Origin: Cymodocea nodosa
Lineage: Eukaryota > Streptophyta > Magnoliopsida > Alismatales > Cymodoceaceae
Length of the DNA stretch: 64,000 bases
Direction: 5' to 3'
Assembly: GCA_036874045.1 (NCBI GenBank)
Contig: JAZBRI010000011.1
Coordinates: forward strand, 3,844,001-3,908,000
This document shows positions 10,533 through 22,379 of this stretch, piece by piece (position 1 is the first letter of the stretch; every line of letters begins with the position of its first letter). The position numbers and the translations under genes are program-made. The notes under the pieces were generated by a model, which ran no database searches, was not told the DNA's origin, and worked only from the letters and a program-made list of their open reading frames with translations.

Positions 10533-12875
10533 GGTATATTTTTAAATCAGGAAAAATATGTAGATGAAATGCTTAAGAAATTTAATTTTAATGATACAAG
10601 GATTCAAGGAACTCTTATGAGTGCTACTTTAAAGTTAGATATTGATGACATAGGAAAATCTATAGATCAAAGAAAATACAGAAGTATGATTGGTTCTTTA
10701 CTTTATTTGACTGCTAGTAGACCTGATATTATGTTTGTTGTGTGTGTCTGTGCTAGACTTCAATCTAATCCTAAAGAATCACACTTAATTGCAGTTAAAA
10801 GAATATTTAGATATATACAAGGAACTAAAAATTTTGGACTGTATTATTCTAAGGATAGTTCAATAGATCTTATAGAATATACTGATGCTGATTATGCAAG
10901 ATCTAAATATGATAGAAAGAGTACCAGTGGCACATGTCAATCATTGGGAAATAATTTGGTGTCATGGTTTAGTAAAAAGCAAAACTGTGTAGCAATTTCT
11001 ACTACAGAAGCTAAATATGTTGCTGCTGTACTGTGTTGCACTCAGATTCTGTGGATAAGGCAAACTTTAGAAGATTTTGGATTATCTTATGATACAACTG
11101 AGATTTATTGTGACAATAGTTCTGCAATAAATCTTTCTAAAAATCTAGTATTACATTCAAGAGCAAAACATATAGAGGTTAGACATCATTTTCTAAGAGA
11201 TAACGTAATTAAAAGAAAAATTAAATTAGAATTTGTGTCTAGTAAAAATCAATTAGCTGATATATTTACAAAACCGCTAAACGAAAATACATTCTGCAAC
11301 ATTAGATTAAATTTAGCTATTTATAGGCTATGTGATGTGTAAAATGCTTAAACTTCACATAAAAAGATAAATATTATTGATGATGTTGTTCACCTCATAG
11401 ATATTATATACTTATTATAAATATCTAAAGTAATATCTAAACTGCTACTTAAGATACTATGTATTTATTGTAAAATCATAGTAGTACCTTATTGATTTTA
11501 AGTAGTTTATCAATTTTAATAGTTTTTACGATTTTAAGTGGAAATGTAAATGAAAAACATTAAATACTTCTGACATTCTGAAATTTTGATTAAATGTTTT
11601 CTTTGAATCAAGGAAAATGCATATGATCATGCATAAATTTGACTTAATTGATTAAACTTGTAGAATAAGTTATATGTAACTCATCTTAAACTGTTAATCA
11701 AAAGGTATATTTTTAAATCAGGAAAAATATGTAGATGAAATGCTTAAGAAATTTAATTTTAATGATACAAGGATTCGAGGAACTCCTATGAGTACTACTT
11801 TAAAGTTCGATATTGATGACATAGGAAAATCTATAGATCAAAGAAAATACAGAAGTATGATTGGTTCTTTACTTTATTTGACTGCTAGTAGACCTGATAT
11901 TATGTTTGTTGTGTGTGTTTGTGCTAGATTTCAATATAATCCTAAAGAATCACACTCAATTGCAGTTAAAACAATATTTAGATATATACAAGGAACTAAA
12001 AATTTCGGATTGTATTATTCTAAGGATAGTTCAATAGATCTTATAGGATATACTGATGCTAATTATGTAGGATCTAAATCTGATAGAAAGAGTACCAGTG
12101 GTACATGTCAATTATTGGGAAATAATTTGGTGTCATGGTTTAGTAAAAAACAAAACTATGTAGCACTTTCTACTACAGAGGGAAAATATGTTGCTGCTGC
12201 ACTGTGTTGCACTCAGATTCTATGGATAAGGCAAACTTTAGAAGATTTTGGATTATCTTATGATACAACTGAGATTTATTGTGACATTAGTTCTGCAATA
12301 AATCTTTCCAAAAATCCTATATTACATTCAAGAGCAAAGCATATAGAGGTTAGACATCATTTTCTAAGAGATAACATAATTAAAGGAAAAATTAAATTAG
12401 AATTTGTGTCTAGTAAAAATCAATTAGTTGATATATTTACAAAACCTGTAGACGAAAATACATTCTGCAACATTAGATTAAATTTGGGTATTTGTAGGCT
12501 ATGTGATGTGTAAAATGCTTAAACTCCACATAAAAAGATAAATAGTATTGATGATGTTGTTCACCTCATTGATATTATATACTTATCATAAATATCTAAA
12601 GTAATATCTAAACTGTTGCTTAAGATACTATGTATTTATTGTAAAATCATAGTAGTATCTTTTTTATTTTAAGTAGTTTATCAATTTTAATGGTTTTTAC
12701 GATTTTAAGTGGAAGTGTAAATGAAAAACATTAAATACTTCTGACATTCTTAAATTTTGATTAAGTGTTTTCTTTGAATCAAGGAAAGTGCATATGATCA
12801 TGTATAAATTTGACTTAATTGATTAAACTTGTAGAATAAGTTAAATGTAACTCATCTTAAACTATTAATCAAAAG
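10533..12875 (+). repeat. pol: Direct tandem duplication of the RT-end/RNase H region in E1
   Basis: Two units of about 1171 bp are joined head to tail (10533-11703 and 11704-12875). Each encodes the RT C-terminus and copia RNase H (reading to 11342 and 12513, both ending CRLCDV or close) plus about 360 bp of downstream noncoding sequence. The units differ at a few percent of positions, so the duplication is not recent. The repeat joint is at aatcaaaag followed by gtata or tata, a short microhomology. RNase H frames are open in both units but lack an upstream RT. E2 and E3 show a single unit in the corresponding region. Confidence 0.9.
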
Positions 12876-14097
12876 TATAAGCTTATTGAAATTGATTCAT
12901 ATTCTCAGTAAAATCATAGAAGAAAAAATTGTATGAGATTTGTGTTTTATTGCATCTGTATTAATGGAATACATATATACTGTGCTTAAAATGAAAAGTG
13001 CTTACAAAGTAAAAATCTTTGAGAGTTTATTGATCAGTTTGATCACAAGCCTTTTGTACTTGAGTAGATAGGTATGTAAGGATTGTTGTCCTGAAAAAGG
13101 ATTCTTTAAATCTGGCAACCTAAGGTCCTGATCAGATCTGGGATTGTTGACTGAAAGCTCATTACATGGGTACATTAGAAAGCTCTTATATGATTCAAGC
13201 TTTTCAAACTAACTTTTAAAGAAAATTATCAATATTTACTGTTTTGAAAAGAAAAAGTTGTTTCATTAATTACAGATATCTTTGAATCGCATATAGTTTA
13301 TACAAATATGATGACTGATTTATTGAATCAACCTTAGTACTTTTGAAAATGTTTATTTGAGATACATTCTTTTATTCTCCTTGAATTAATCGAATTGAGT
13401 TCAAAGTTGTGTTTTGATACATATACAGTAGGAATTGATTCTGGAAATCATTTTTGATGATGTCAGGATAATGGAAGTCTCTCAAAAGAAAATGTAAAAG
13501 TATAGTTATACTTAACATCTATTGTCACTACAAGTATATTTTGTATTTTGATTGAATATATTTGAAGTATATTTGTAGGGGGAGGATTGACAATGTTGAA
13601 AACAGATTAATATAATTTAGAATACAAATCATAGTTAATCTGAATTAATGTCCTCTTAAAATCTTGATGAAATAATTTAAAAAGACAAATAAACTATTTT
13701 AGATTCAAAGGACAAAATGTTCAAATAGTTTACAATGTTCTCAAGATAATGTTAAGTTTAGCATGTGTGTTGTTTTCGAAACGTTTCAGTTGGAAGCATC
13801 CGAAAATTGTTGTGTACTAACTAGATGTTATGTTAGATAAGGTAACGTGTAAAACTGCCTCTAGACAGCGTTTTACTCGTTAGGTTGGTTAACTCAACGA
13901 GTTATACTTGAATATTTCGGGTACCTTGATTGAATAAACTTTATTCAATATTTATTTAATTTCTAAACCCGACTTCTCTTCACGTTGAGTTATATGCCTA
14001 AAAACCCTATTTAAACACTTATTACACGGGGACTTAGGTTATTTGTAAACTTTGTTAAGAAAATCTTTCCCGCTTGTTGCTGTTACAACTTGCGAGG
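12876..14097 (+). other. E1 spacer between pol and third ORF
   Basis: It is noncoding. It contains the conserved core around 13125-13145 (cagatctgggattgttgac), an internal polypurine tract (GTAGGGGGAGGATTG, near 13577), and a 12-mer pair near 13875-13905 (TTGGTTAACTCAACGAG). The spacer matches 1850-2700 (reverse complement) in gypsy-G. E2 has lost it. Its role is unknown; a leader, splice region or secondary polypurine primer for the third ORF are possible. Confidence 0.7.
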
Positions 14098-16368
14098 ATG
14101 GTCTCCAAGTTCTATAAAGGTCGTGGCAGAGGAAAAGGCAAAAGCAAAAGAGATGCAAAAGGAAAAGAAATAGAGAATGATGAAGTTCCACGTACTTGGT
14201 TCAAGAAAATATTTCGAGTGAACAAAAGGTTAGCAGAACTTTATAGAGATTACTTCTTTCCTCAGGGAATATTAGATGAAGTTAGACAAGGACTTCAACA
14301 TACTGATGTAAATATTACATATGTGGGTATTCGTAGTAAATTTGATAGAGAATACAGAATGAAATGTGCTGAGATTGCATTTTTGGAACAGTATGCAAAA
14401 TATTTGGAAAAAGGTGTAGGTTCATCAAATAGAACTCCTCAAACTCCTATAAATGGTACAAGACTACATGCATTTGAGGAAGAGCATGAATCAGCTATCC
14501 CTACTCCTTTATATTCAAAACAAGTAGAATCAGATATTGTTGTAGACAAAACAAAAGTTGACAGTCTTCGAAAGGCCGTTGCAATAGAAAGTGCCTTAGA
14601 AGAATTAAAGCAGAAAACTTTTATGGAGTAATTTGAAAAGAAAACAACAATACTTGAAAAGGAGAAATAGAAATGTTATAGAAGAAGGAAAGTCAGAAAA
14701 ATTATGTCTAAGGAAACAAAGTCTATTGAAAAAGGAAAATCAGATGAAAATTTATTTCCAAAGGACAATGTATGTCTAGACATTGTACCTTATTGTGCAT
14801 CTGATAAACTCATCAGTTCTGAGCACACTGAAACTGATGAAGATAACGAGACTTTATTTTCCCTTGCTAGAAAGCCTGAGAAGAAATACAAGTCAAATAT
14901 GAGCTCAAGTTTTTCTATTAGTACAGGTCCTGATGATGCAGATATTGACAAATCAGAGCATCAGGCACCTGACATTGAACAAGTTATTGCAAATATAATT
15001 GACAATGTTGAAGTAGTAACTAGTTCAAAGGCTGAATTGTCTGGAGTAGCAGATATTGAAATTGTTAAGACTCCAAAAGAGCTAAAAGTTAACCAACCTT
15101 CTACGGAATCTACAGAAGCAGAGTCTGAGAATTCACAACATGAATCAATAGAATTATCTGTTGAACAAAATGAACAATTACAAACAGATACACTGGTTGT
15201 AGAATTTGTGGAAAAATTGAACTCTGAACATTCTATAGAGACTGAAAAGATGAATGTTGAGAATATTGACAATGTTCCTAACACTGTTGAAGCTGAAGAA
15301 TCAAGCTTACTTGAGCAGCTTCAAGATAAAATTTTGGAAGAGGAACAACATGACATTCATTTTGAAAAAGAGGTTCCTGAAGATGAATTAAACTCTGAAT
15401 CAAGGCTTCAAGTATCACCTTCTTTGTGTACAATATTAAAAATTCAAGGTAATTCAATTCATTTTAGATCTGAAGAAGCATTACAGAAATACAATAATCT
15501 GATTACATGTCAGATTCTGCATGCTTGTCCAATAAAGTTCAGAAATTTGATGGACATAAAAGATCTATTTGAGTTTCAAGGCCTCATTAAACTCTTGCCA
15601 GTAGGAACAAAATGGAAGCAATACACAGAGCTTATTGCAGCTTTTTATAGCAATCTGGACAAGAATTGAAATTTTCTGAAATCTCAAATAAATGAACAGG
15701 AGTTTATATTGTCTCCTGAGTTAATTTTTGAAGTTTTAGGATTAAAGAATGAAGGTGTTGTTGTTACCAACAGATTTGACATAATAAGACAACTGGAATG
15801 GAACATTCAGTCTTTATCAAAAATTCCAGATGTATGTTCTGAAATGAGATTAATGGAAAATCTGAATGTAGAGGCAAGATTTATTGTAAATATATTGCAT
15901 GCAAATTTATTTCAGAGAGTTGGACACAATTTGGAAGTCACCAGAAGCTGTTTATATGCAACTTATGGCCTGCTGAATAGAATTCAAATAAATTGGTTTG
16001 ATGTTTTTATGTCTCAACTACAACATATGAGTTCAAAGTTATTTTATGGTGATGCTGTATGTAGAATCCTTGCAAGCCAATTGACTTTATCTGATTGGCC
16101 CTCTGGAACTAAAGGCATGAGAGCATTTAGTGTCAAAGATTTGCAAAAATTCCAGGCCATGCATAAACCTCAACGACAACAACAACAACAACTTGATACA
16201 GACCATATACAACAACAACAACAACAAAGTTATTCAGTTCAAGCAGAACAGCAAACCCAGCTACCTCCTGACTTAGATGTAGTGCTTAACGACATCAGAA
16301 ATGATATTAGGCATCTAGGAGATAAAATATGTAATGCTATAAGTGATATACTTAGGAGGGGTCGATAA
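14098..16368 (+). pseudogene. E1 third ORF (3' accessory protein), three stops
   Basis: One frame of 757 codons runs from MVSKFYKGRGRGKGKSKR to ILRRGR and TAA. In-frame stops lie at about 14629 and 14668 (CAA/CAG in E3) and 15667 (GGA in E2). The N-terminus is basic and nuclear-signal-like, followed by a VPRTWFKKI domain. The middle is long and acidic. The C-terminal domain has FEFQGL, FYSNL (about residues 515-519), SPELIFEVLGL (539), RIQINW (628-633) and RAFSVKDLQKF (676-686), then a glutamine-rich tract and a short helix. The FYxNL...VLGL pattern resembles the Pfam 'putative plant transposon protein' family. It occupies the env-like position of SIRE elements, but I see no signal peptide or membrane segment. 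Gypsy-G has a colinear homologue. Confidence 0.8.
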
Positions 16369-16875
16369 CTGTTTTTGTTTGTTTCTAAATACAAAATGTA
16401 ATGTTTGTATTACTTGTTTGATTTGATTGAACAATACATTTTTCTATAAATGTCTTCAATTATTATTCTTGTTTATATAAAGAGTTGTTGTAATTATATC
16501 TCTTATATATATATATATATATATATTCTCTGTAATTATCTTTTTGATTAATGACAAAAAGGGGGAGAAATATTATAAAAAGATGATTATGATCTTAATT
16601 GCATATATATATTATAAAAGGAGATGCTATTTAAATGGTTATTGTAATCTAACAGATGATAATTAGAAAACTGATACTTATATAATTATTGACATCTGAG
16701 AGTTTTAGTTCTGAGAGGTAAAATTTACACAAATAATAGAAATAAGCTTAAGTGAACTTAAGTCAACAAACAAGTTTGTTGAATTAAAAGTTAACACAAC
16801 GAAGGTGCTTTGTTGAGTTAAACATATTTCATAATTGATTTAATATGGTTTTGTCATCATCAAAAAGGGAGAGAT
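16369..16875 (+). other. E1 3' noncoding region and polypurine tract
   Basis: It contains an (AT)n run near 16504-16526, a first G-rich tract (CAAAAAGGGGGAGAAAT, near 16555) and the terminal tract AAAAAGGGAGAGAT directly before the LTR. Duplicate polypurine tracts are usual in the SIRE lineage. E2 and E3 have AAAAAGGGGGAGAT at the terminal position. Confidence 0.8.
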
Positions 16876-18471
16876 TGTTAAGTATTTTTGTTTTGATGAT
16901 ATGTACTGAATGAAAATAATCATATTTCCTCAATTTCTAATGCTTGAGAAAAGAAATTAAAATCATCAATTAATACAGAAAAAGCTTACTAATATAAATA
17001 CTTGTCTGTATTGGATCTGAAGTTAATAACTAGTCATTTCGTTCCATTAATTTCTCATTTAGCTAAACGTTAAGTTAACGTGTGTTTTTATTGAAAAGCA
17101 TGATATGTTTTAATGTTATATCTTCTGTATCATGAACAGTGCACGTTTAGACAACTCGTTAAGTTCGAGTTTTGTTTGTATAGAGGTCACGTGAGAACTC
17201 GTTAAGTTAGAGACTTAAAGGTTAAAATAGGTCACGTGAGTAAAAAAAGAGACGAACTCGTTAGGTTAGCGTTATAAACTTAAGTTGTTATTTTTGCACG
17301 TGGTAAAATTCTTATTATAAAAACATTTGTTTTTTACTTAATCAGTGAGTTAAATTTTTTTCGGAGACTTACAGTCGTAACTATCCGAAAGGTAACTTAA
17401 GTCATGTTTTCAAGTCTTGACACGTGTCTCACTAGTTTTATAATATAAAGAGTTTTTCGGTGACTTACAATCGTAACTATCCGAAACTTAAACTGTTTTT
17501 GGTGAGTTATCGTTTAACCTTCCGAAAGAAAGGTTAAGCTGCTTCGTTGAGTTAGCATAACACCACAGACTTAGTTCGTTGAGTTAGCTACAGTACTTGT
17601 CACGTGAAATAGCACATGGTGAACTCGTTAAGTTAGAAACGTTAAGTTATATATATATACTTGTGTTACTCATTTAGGTAACATTAAAGTAACGACTTCT
17701 TATCACATTGATGAAAAATTTTTGGATGAGAAAGTTTATTTTCAGGAAATTTTTCAGAGTTCCAGGACTGATGATTAAAGAAAATTCGAAATATAAACGT
17801 GGGTTAGAACGTGTGTGTTTCGATGAAGGAAAAAGAAAAGACGTGGAGAAGTGGAAAACTAGTAGTGGTTAAACGTGAAGGATATGCATGAAATGAAGAT
17901 ATAGTATAAAAGGCATAGAATTCTCGTTGATCAATTTATCCTTGCACACAAAATGAAAAATCTTTTCAAGGATCAAACCATCCCTGCACACCAAAAGAAA
18001 AATCTTTTTTAGGGATCAAAAACACCTCTTTAGGAAAAATCTCTCAAGTGGAAGAAAGTTCAGTGAAGCATAAAAAGGTAAGATTTTCGTCACTGAATAT
18101 TTGAAGTATTAGAAGAAAGCAAATTCGATGAAGCATGAAAAGACAAGATATTCATCACTGAAGAATTGTTGAAGAAGAAAAAGAAGAAGAAGAAAGATCT
18201 CAAACAGGGAGAAAAGTTTTAAATTCCGCAAATTAGTTTTCTCTGTTTGTAGTTATGAAATTGTTTAGATGATACATGGTATCGAAATATAATTGCATCT
18301 ACAATTTCTGAGGAGAATTGAATTGTATAATGTAATTGAAACCTTGAATAAAAATGATTTTATGAAAACAATGTCTCGACTTGTTTTTGAGTTTTAAAGT
18401 TTCAATTATATTTCAGAAAATATTAAAAATACACAATTCACCCCCCTCTTGTGTAGCCATACGATCCTACA
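16876..18471 (+). repeat. E1 3' LTR
   Basis: 1596 bp, colinear with the 5' LTR including the E1-specific U3 block (about 17340-17545), TATA box (17905-17913) and terminal GATCCTACA. Substitutions are scattered and denser in the first 170 bases (about ten by eye), so the insertion is not very recent. It starts TGTTAAG where other copies have TGTTGAG. Confidence 0.95.
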
Positions 18472-19408
18472 ATATTCAATAAATAGTTGTTGACGAATGA
18501 AGTTGAATCAACTACTTCTCCTTCTAGTTCCCCAACGAATTTCCTTTTCTTCCACAAGTACTAGTAACTCGTAAATAACATGCTATTCTATATTTATAAT
18601 GCACGTCCATAAAGCAAATGAATCTCTTTGCAAGTACGTGTCTTGTAACGTGCAATGTGGTTCCTATTTTTATAGGTACGTGTTCCACTTCTAATTTCAA
18701 AATTTTCAGTAACCACTAAACCCACGAAGTTTCGTTCGTGGCTAAAAGAATAACTGTTTAGCTTAATCCACGAACTAACCTCGTTGAGTTATAGTTAACT
18801 CAACGGACTAGCTTCAATTACTGTTGCCAACTCCACGAACTAACTTCGTTGAGTTACAGATAACTCAACGAAGTGACCTTATATTATATTATTGACCTTG
18901 TGGAGTTAAGGTTAACTCAACGAACTTACTTCGTTGAGTTAACACTTAGCAAATTTCTAAAACTTACTCCTCGTATTAACTTCTATATATATATATCTTT
19001 TTTTTTCTCCTGCATTTTGTCAACTTAAATAAAGTTAAATACATGTCAATACTATAGTGTTCTAATTAAACTCATTTAAATCTAATCATGATATGTATAT
19101 TTAACCTGCAATTCATTTCATGTTATGTACAATTTACATTTTACTTTGCATCATGCAGATATTTTCAAACATTAACCAATTATCTTGCATTTAATCCTGT
19201 CATTTATAAAATTTATAAATCTTTTAAATAGTCTTGCATCTTATTCAAACAGTTATATAATATTCAAGATAGTTCATCCATTAGATCATTCTCAAATACT
19301 AATGCAAAAACATCTGGAAAACATACATTCATGTATATGAATAACTTACATTACAATCAATTAGATATTTTTCATACAAATAAAATACAAGTAGACGAAC
19401 AATACAAT
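18472..19408 (-). other. Noncoding G segment with promoter-like features and inverted repeats
   Basis: It lies between the G third ORF and (across E1) the second gag. On the minus strand it has TATA-like sequences (TATAAAAATAG near 18680, TATAAATATAG near 18595), ACGTG/ACGTAC motifs and several inverted 12-mer pairs (18770-18960). It may be a divergent LTR or a leader for the downstream gag. It does not resemble the G LTR at 57460-59424, and I cannot place TG/CA ends or a primer site. Confidence 0.4.
18843..18874. repeat. Perfect 14-base inverted repeat
   Basis: Arms ACTTCGTTGAGTTA and TAACTCAACGAAGT surround the loop CAGA. It is the longest perfect example noted of the YTCGKWDRGTTA motif family, and would form a stable hairpin in RNA. 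Confidence 0.9.
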
Positions 19409-21671
19409 TTAATCTTTCTTCCTAAGTTCATCTACTTCCTTCTACAGTTTTTCTAATTGTTGCTCTAATTGGTTTATCCTTTCTACAGCTCCTATAATTC
19501 CTCTAGAAGATTCAGCAATCTCAACAGCACCATAATTGTAGTTTCTGTATTCCTTCACTGAAATGGCTCTTGATTTTATCCTTTTAGATGCCCATTTCGT
19601 AAAGTCAATACAATCCACCATTAGTAGTGGAATCAAATCTCCAAAAAAAAGTTTCTTCTTTACTGCTCTCAGCTTGGAGATAAAAACTACAGACCAATTA
19701 ATTTGAATTCTGTTCACAACTGCATATGTGGCTCATTTGACAAATTGACTCAATTCTATATCATGGCCTTGTTGTTAGTAGACATTCTTAATCAAAATGT
19801 TAGCTATCATGTGTGTTTTACCATTTAAGTGCTTTAGTTTATTTAATAATAGCACACCAAGATTGATAGCTAAACAATCCTTTATTATTTGTTTTGTCCA
19901 CTCGACTGTATCTAGAATTTCTATTCCTTCATTCTTCAGTCCTAAAATGTTATGGAGAAGCTCTGGTGTTATCTATACATCAGCTTGCTCCACGTTGGAA
20001 ATTAATCATCTTTCTCCTTCTCTTAAGTTTGCATAAAAGCAAGGCACTAGATTCTCATATACTACATGCCCTCTCTGTTGAGAAATAAACTGTAGTAGAC
20101 CTTGGAACTCAAATAAATCCTTAATTTCTTGCATCCCGTCCCAATTTACTGGTCTACTATATATGATATCATAACTCCTAATCTCTTGGTATTTAACATA
20201 TGCTTCCTAACTCCAAAAGCGTACTTCATTCAAAACTATTGCTTCAGTCAGGTCAGGAATGTGAATTTGTTGCTCTAGAGGGGTTTGTTCTTGAACTTCC
20301 TCTTCCATGTGCTAAACTTGAATTGGTTGAAAATACTCTAGAGATTCCTGCATTTTTGCTTCTGCTTCTATCTGTGGTGGTGAGCCGGTAGAACTCTCCA
20401 CTCTATCTTGAATTCCTTCCAAAATTTGCTGAAGAGTTTCTTACTCTTTAGTGGAATCTATCGAGTCATTTCTTTCTTGTTCCATTTGTATTTGTTCAGC
20501 TTCTTGTTCAATTTCTTCTTTTTCTTCTTCCTCTTGACTACCAATCTACATTGTCACTGTTCTTTTTAATTCTGTGGCAAATTGGGAAGGAGTTACGGGC
20601 AAATCAGCTTCTGCCCTAATTTTTGTTTGTTCTATTTGTATAGGTTGTAGATTAGTTTCAACTTGATTTTCTTCTTCTCTTTGCTCTTGCTACTGCTGCT
20701 ACTGCTGCTCCTGCTCCTCCTCAGAATCAAATAGCAAGTTTACAAAAATTTGCTCTACAAGCCTTACTGATATTTGCATCTTAGATTTAATCTCTTCTTG
20801 ATGTTCAAGCACTATGTCTTTTCCTTTCCTTCTTCTGATTAATTGTGTCTGGTCTTCCTCTTCTTCTTTTGTGATTAAATCTACAAAAATAGGCTCTAAA
20901 GGCCTTTGAGCCACAGGTACTGGTTCTTCCTATTTAACTTTTTTCTATAATTGCTAGTCTTGAAGGACCAGCTTCAGCTCCTCTTACAGTAGGTCTAGCA
21001 GTGGTTCCTTGATGCTGTTCAACTTTAATTTTGTATTAGGCTTTCAACTTTTCTACAACCCTCTTTTTGCACCATGCATCAAACACCAGATGTGCTATAG
21101 CTACTGCCAACTCTTCTGGTTCTCCTTGGTCTTTTCCAATTTGAACTAGTTCTTGAAATTCTCTTAATTCTTCCTTAGTAGAAGGCCCCAAAATTGCTGC
21201 TCTTTCTAACGGCCTTGGTGGTGGAACTAAATGTCCGGGTTGCTGTTCCTTAGGGACATGTCTTTCAGTAGTCGGTTCCTCTTGTTCTTCAGTTGCTTGT
21301 TCTTCATTTCCTTTCCTTTGTTGCTCCTAGATTGCCTATTGAGCCCGTCTACCTATGCGTGTTTTGAACTAGAGCCGAGACTTACGTTGGATCAATTCTA
21401 AGACAACTTTGTTATTTGGCCTGATTCATTTTTCTCTATTTACAACAACTTCCATAGCCACTTTGATTCTTATTTCAATAATCTGAGGTATTTGTATACC
21501 TAAATCTACTAACACTTTCCTCCAGTAGAAAAGGTCAGATTCTACCTTTTGTAGTTCTTTTTCCCTCGTCGTATTTCTGATCTTCTACCTTGTGTGTCAT
21601 TCTTCTGAATCTTTAAGAAATTATGATGTGTCAATAGCGTCCTCCCAGAATTCTAGTGTCATCTTCCTCAT
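19409..21671 (-). pseudogene. gypsy-G third ORF, homologous to the copia-E third ORF
   Basis: Minus-strand coding sequence downstream of G integrase, decayed by stops and frameshifts; the boundaries are approximate. Reading the C-terminal half across breaks gives the same ordered motifs as copia-E. These are FEFQGLL, a CFYANL match to FYSNL, ITPELLHNILGLKNEG matching SPELIFEVLGLKNEG, QQGHDIE matching QRVGHNLE, ATYAVVNRIQINW matching ATYGLLNRIQINW, and RAISVKEYRNY matching RAFSVKDLQKF. The N-terminal half is Glu/Gln-rich and poorly conserved. The open piece 19442-19717 covers RIQINW to the C-terminal leucine/glutamine-rich helix. Function unknown; the domain resembles the 'putative plant transposon protein' family. 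Confidence 0.75.
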
Positions 21672-22379
21672 CGTGGAGTTACAAAATGGAACAAAATCAC
21701 TCTGATCTCTACTATTCTAAGTTCTAAATGATTCTATGGATAATACCCCCAAACCCTAAGTTTAGTATAAATAAGCTCTAAGTTTAAACGGTTAATTGGG
21801 TCATTTTCCACGTAAAACTCTCGCTCTCTCATCTGTGGAATTACGGTTAACTCCACAGACTTAGTCCGCGGACTTAACTATAGTACTTCGTTGAGTTATA
21901 GTTAACTCAACGGGGTAAGTTCGTTAACTTATCCTAGACTCAATAGAGTAAGTTCATTGAGTTAAGTGTAACTCAACAGACTTCTCGTAAAGTTATATTT
22001 AATAAAAATACTTATAATAATAATTTTTACTTTAGTCAAGATCGAAGAATTTTCAGTCTAACCGACTCTTAATTTTTCAACATTTTTAAATTTTGGTTAA
22101 ACCGTTATATTCCTCGATTGAACTGAAAAAAAAAAAAAAAAAAAAATTTCTCTATCGATTGAATTAATACTATACTTCAATACACCGACACTAAACTAAA
22201 TATAATATGTAGATTTTTTTATATTTTTATGTTTCGGTCAAACCGATGGACCCTATCGGTTAAACCTCAACGATTTTTTTCTTTTAAAATATGTTTCAAT
22301 AAAACCGATAATTCCTTTTGGTTGAACCATGACTATGTTTTAAATAAGTTTTATATATATATATTTAGAAATTTTCTTA
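21672..22379. other. Noncoding G segment downstream of pol
   Basis: It contains inverted 12-mer variants (21840-21985), a long A run near 22126-22147, and scattered CGGTTNAACC palindrome pieces (22235-22330) resembling the core of the Harb minisatellite. No gene seen. Confidence 0.5.

Larger units (their letters stand above)
6238..18471 (+). mobile_element. copia-E copy 1 (E1), full-length with internal losses
   Basis: This is a 12,234-bp LTR retrotransposon of SIRE/Maximus type flanked by the perfect 5-bp duplication atatt (6233-6237 and 18472-18476). Order: LTR, initiator-Met PBS, gag, truncated pol, tandem RT/RNase H duplication, spacer, third ORF, polypurine tract, LTR. Integrase and most of RT are deleted, so it is non-autonomous. 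It still holds the only complete-length frame of the third ORF with its spacer. It is inserted in gypsy-G just upstream of the second gag. Confidence 0.95.

Noticed and set aside
14098-16368. Envelope protein in the third ORF
   Set aside because: It is in the env position, but no signal peptide, membrane segment or fusion-like region is visible; it is basic, acidic and Gln-rich instead.
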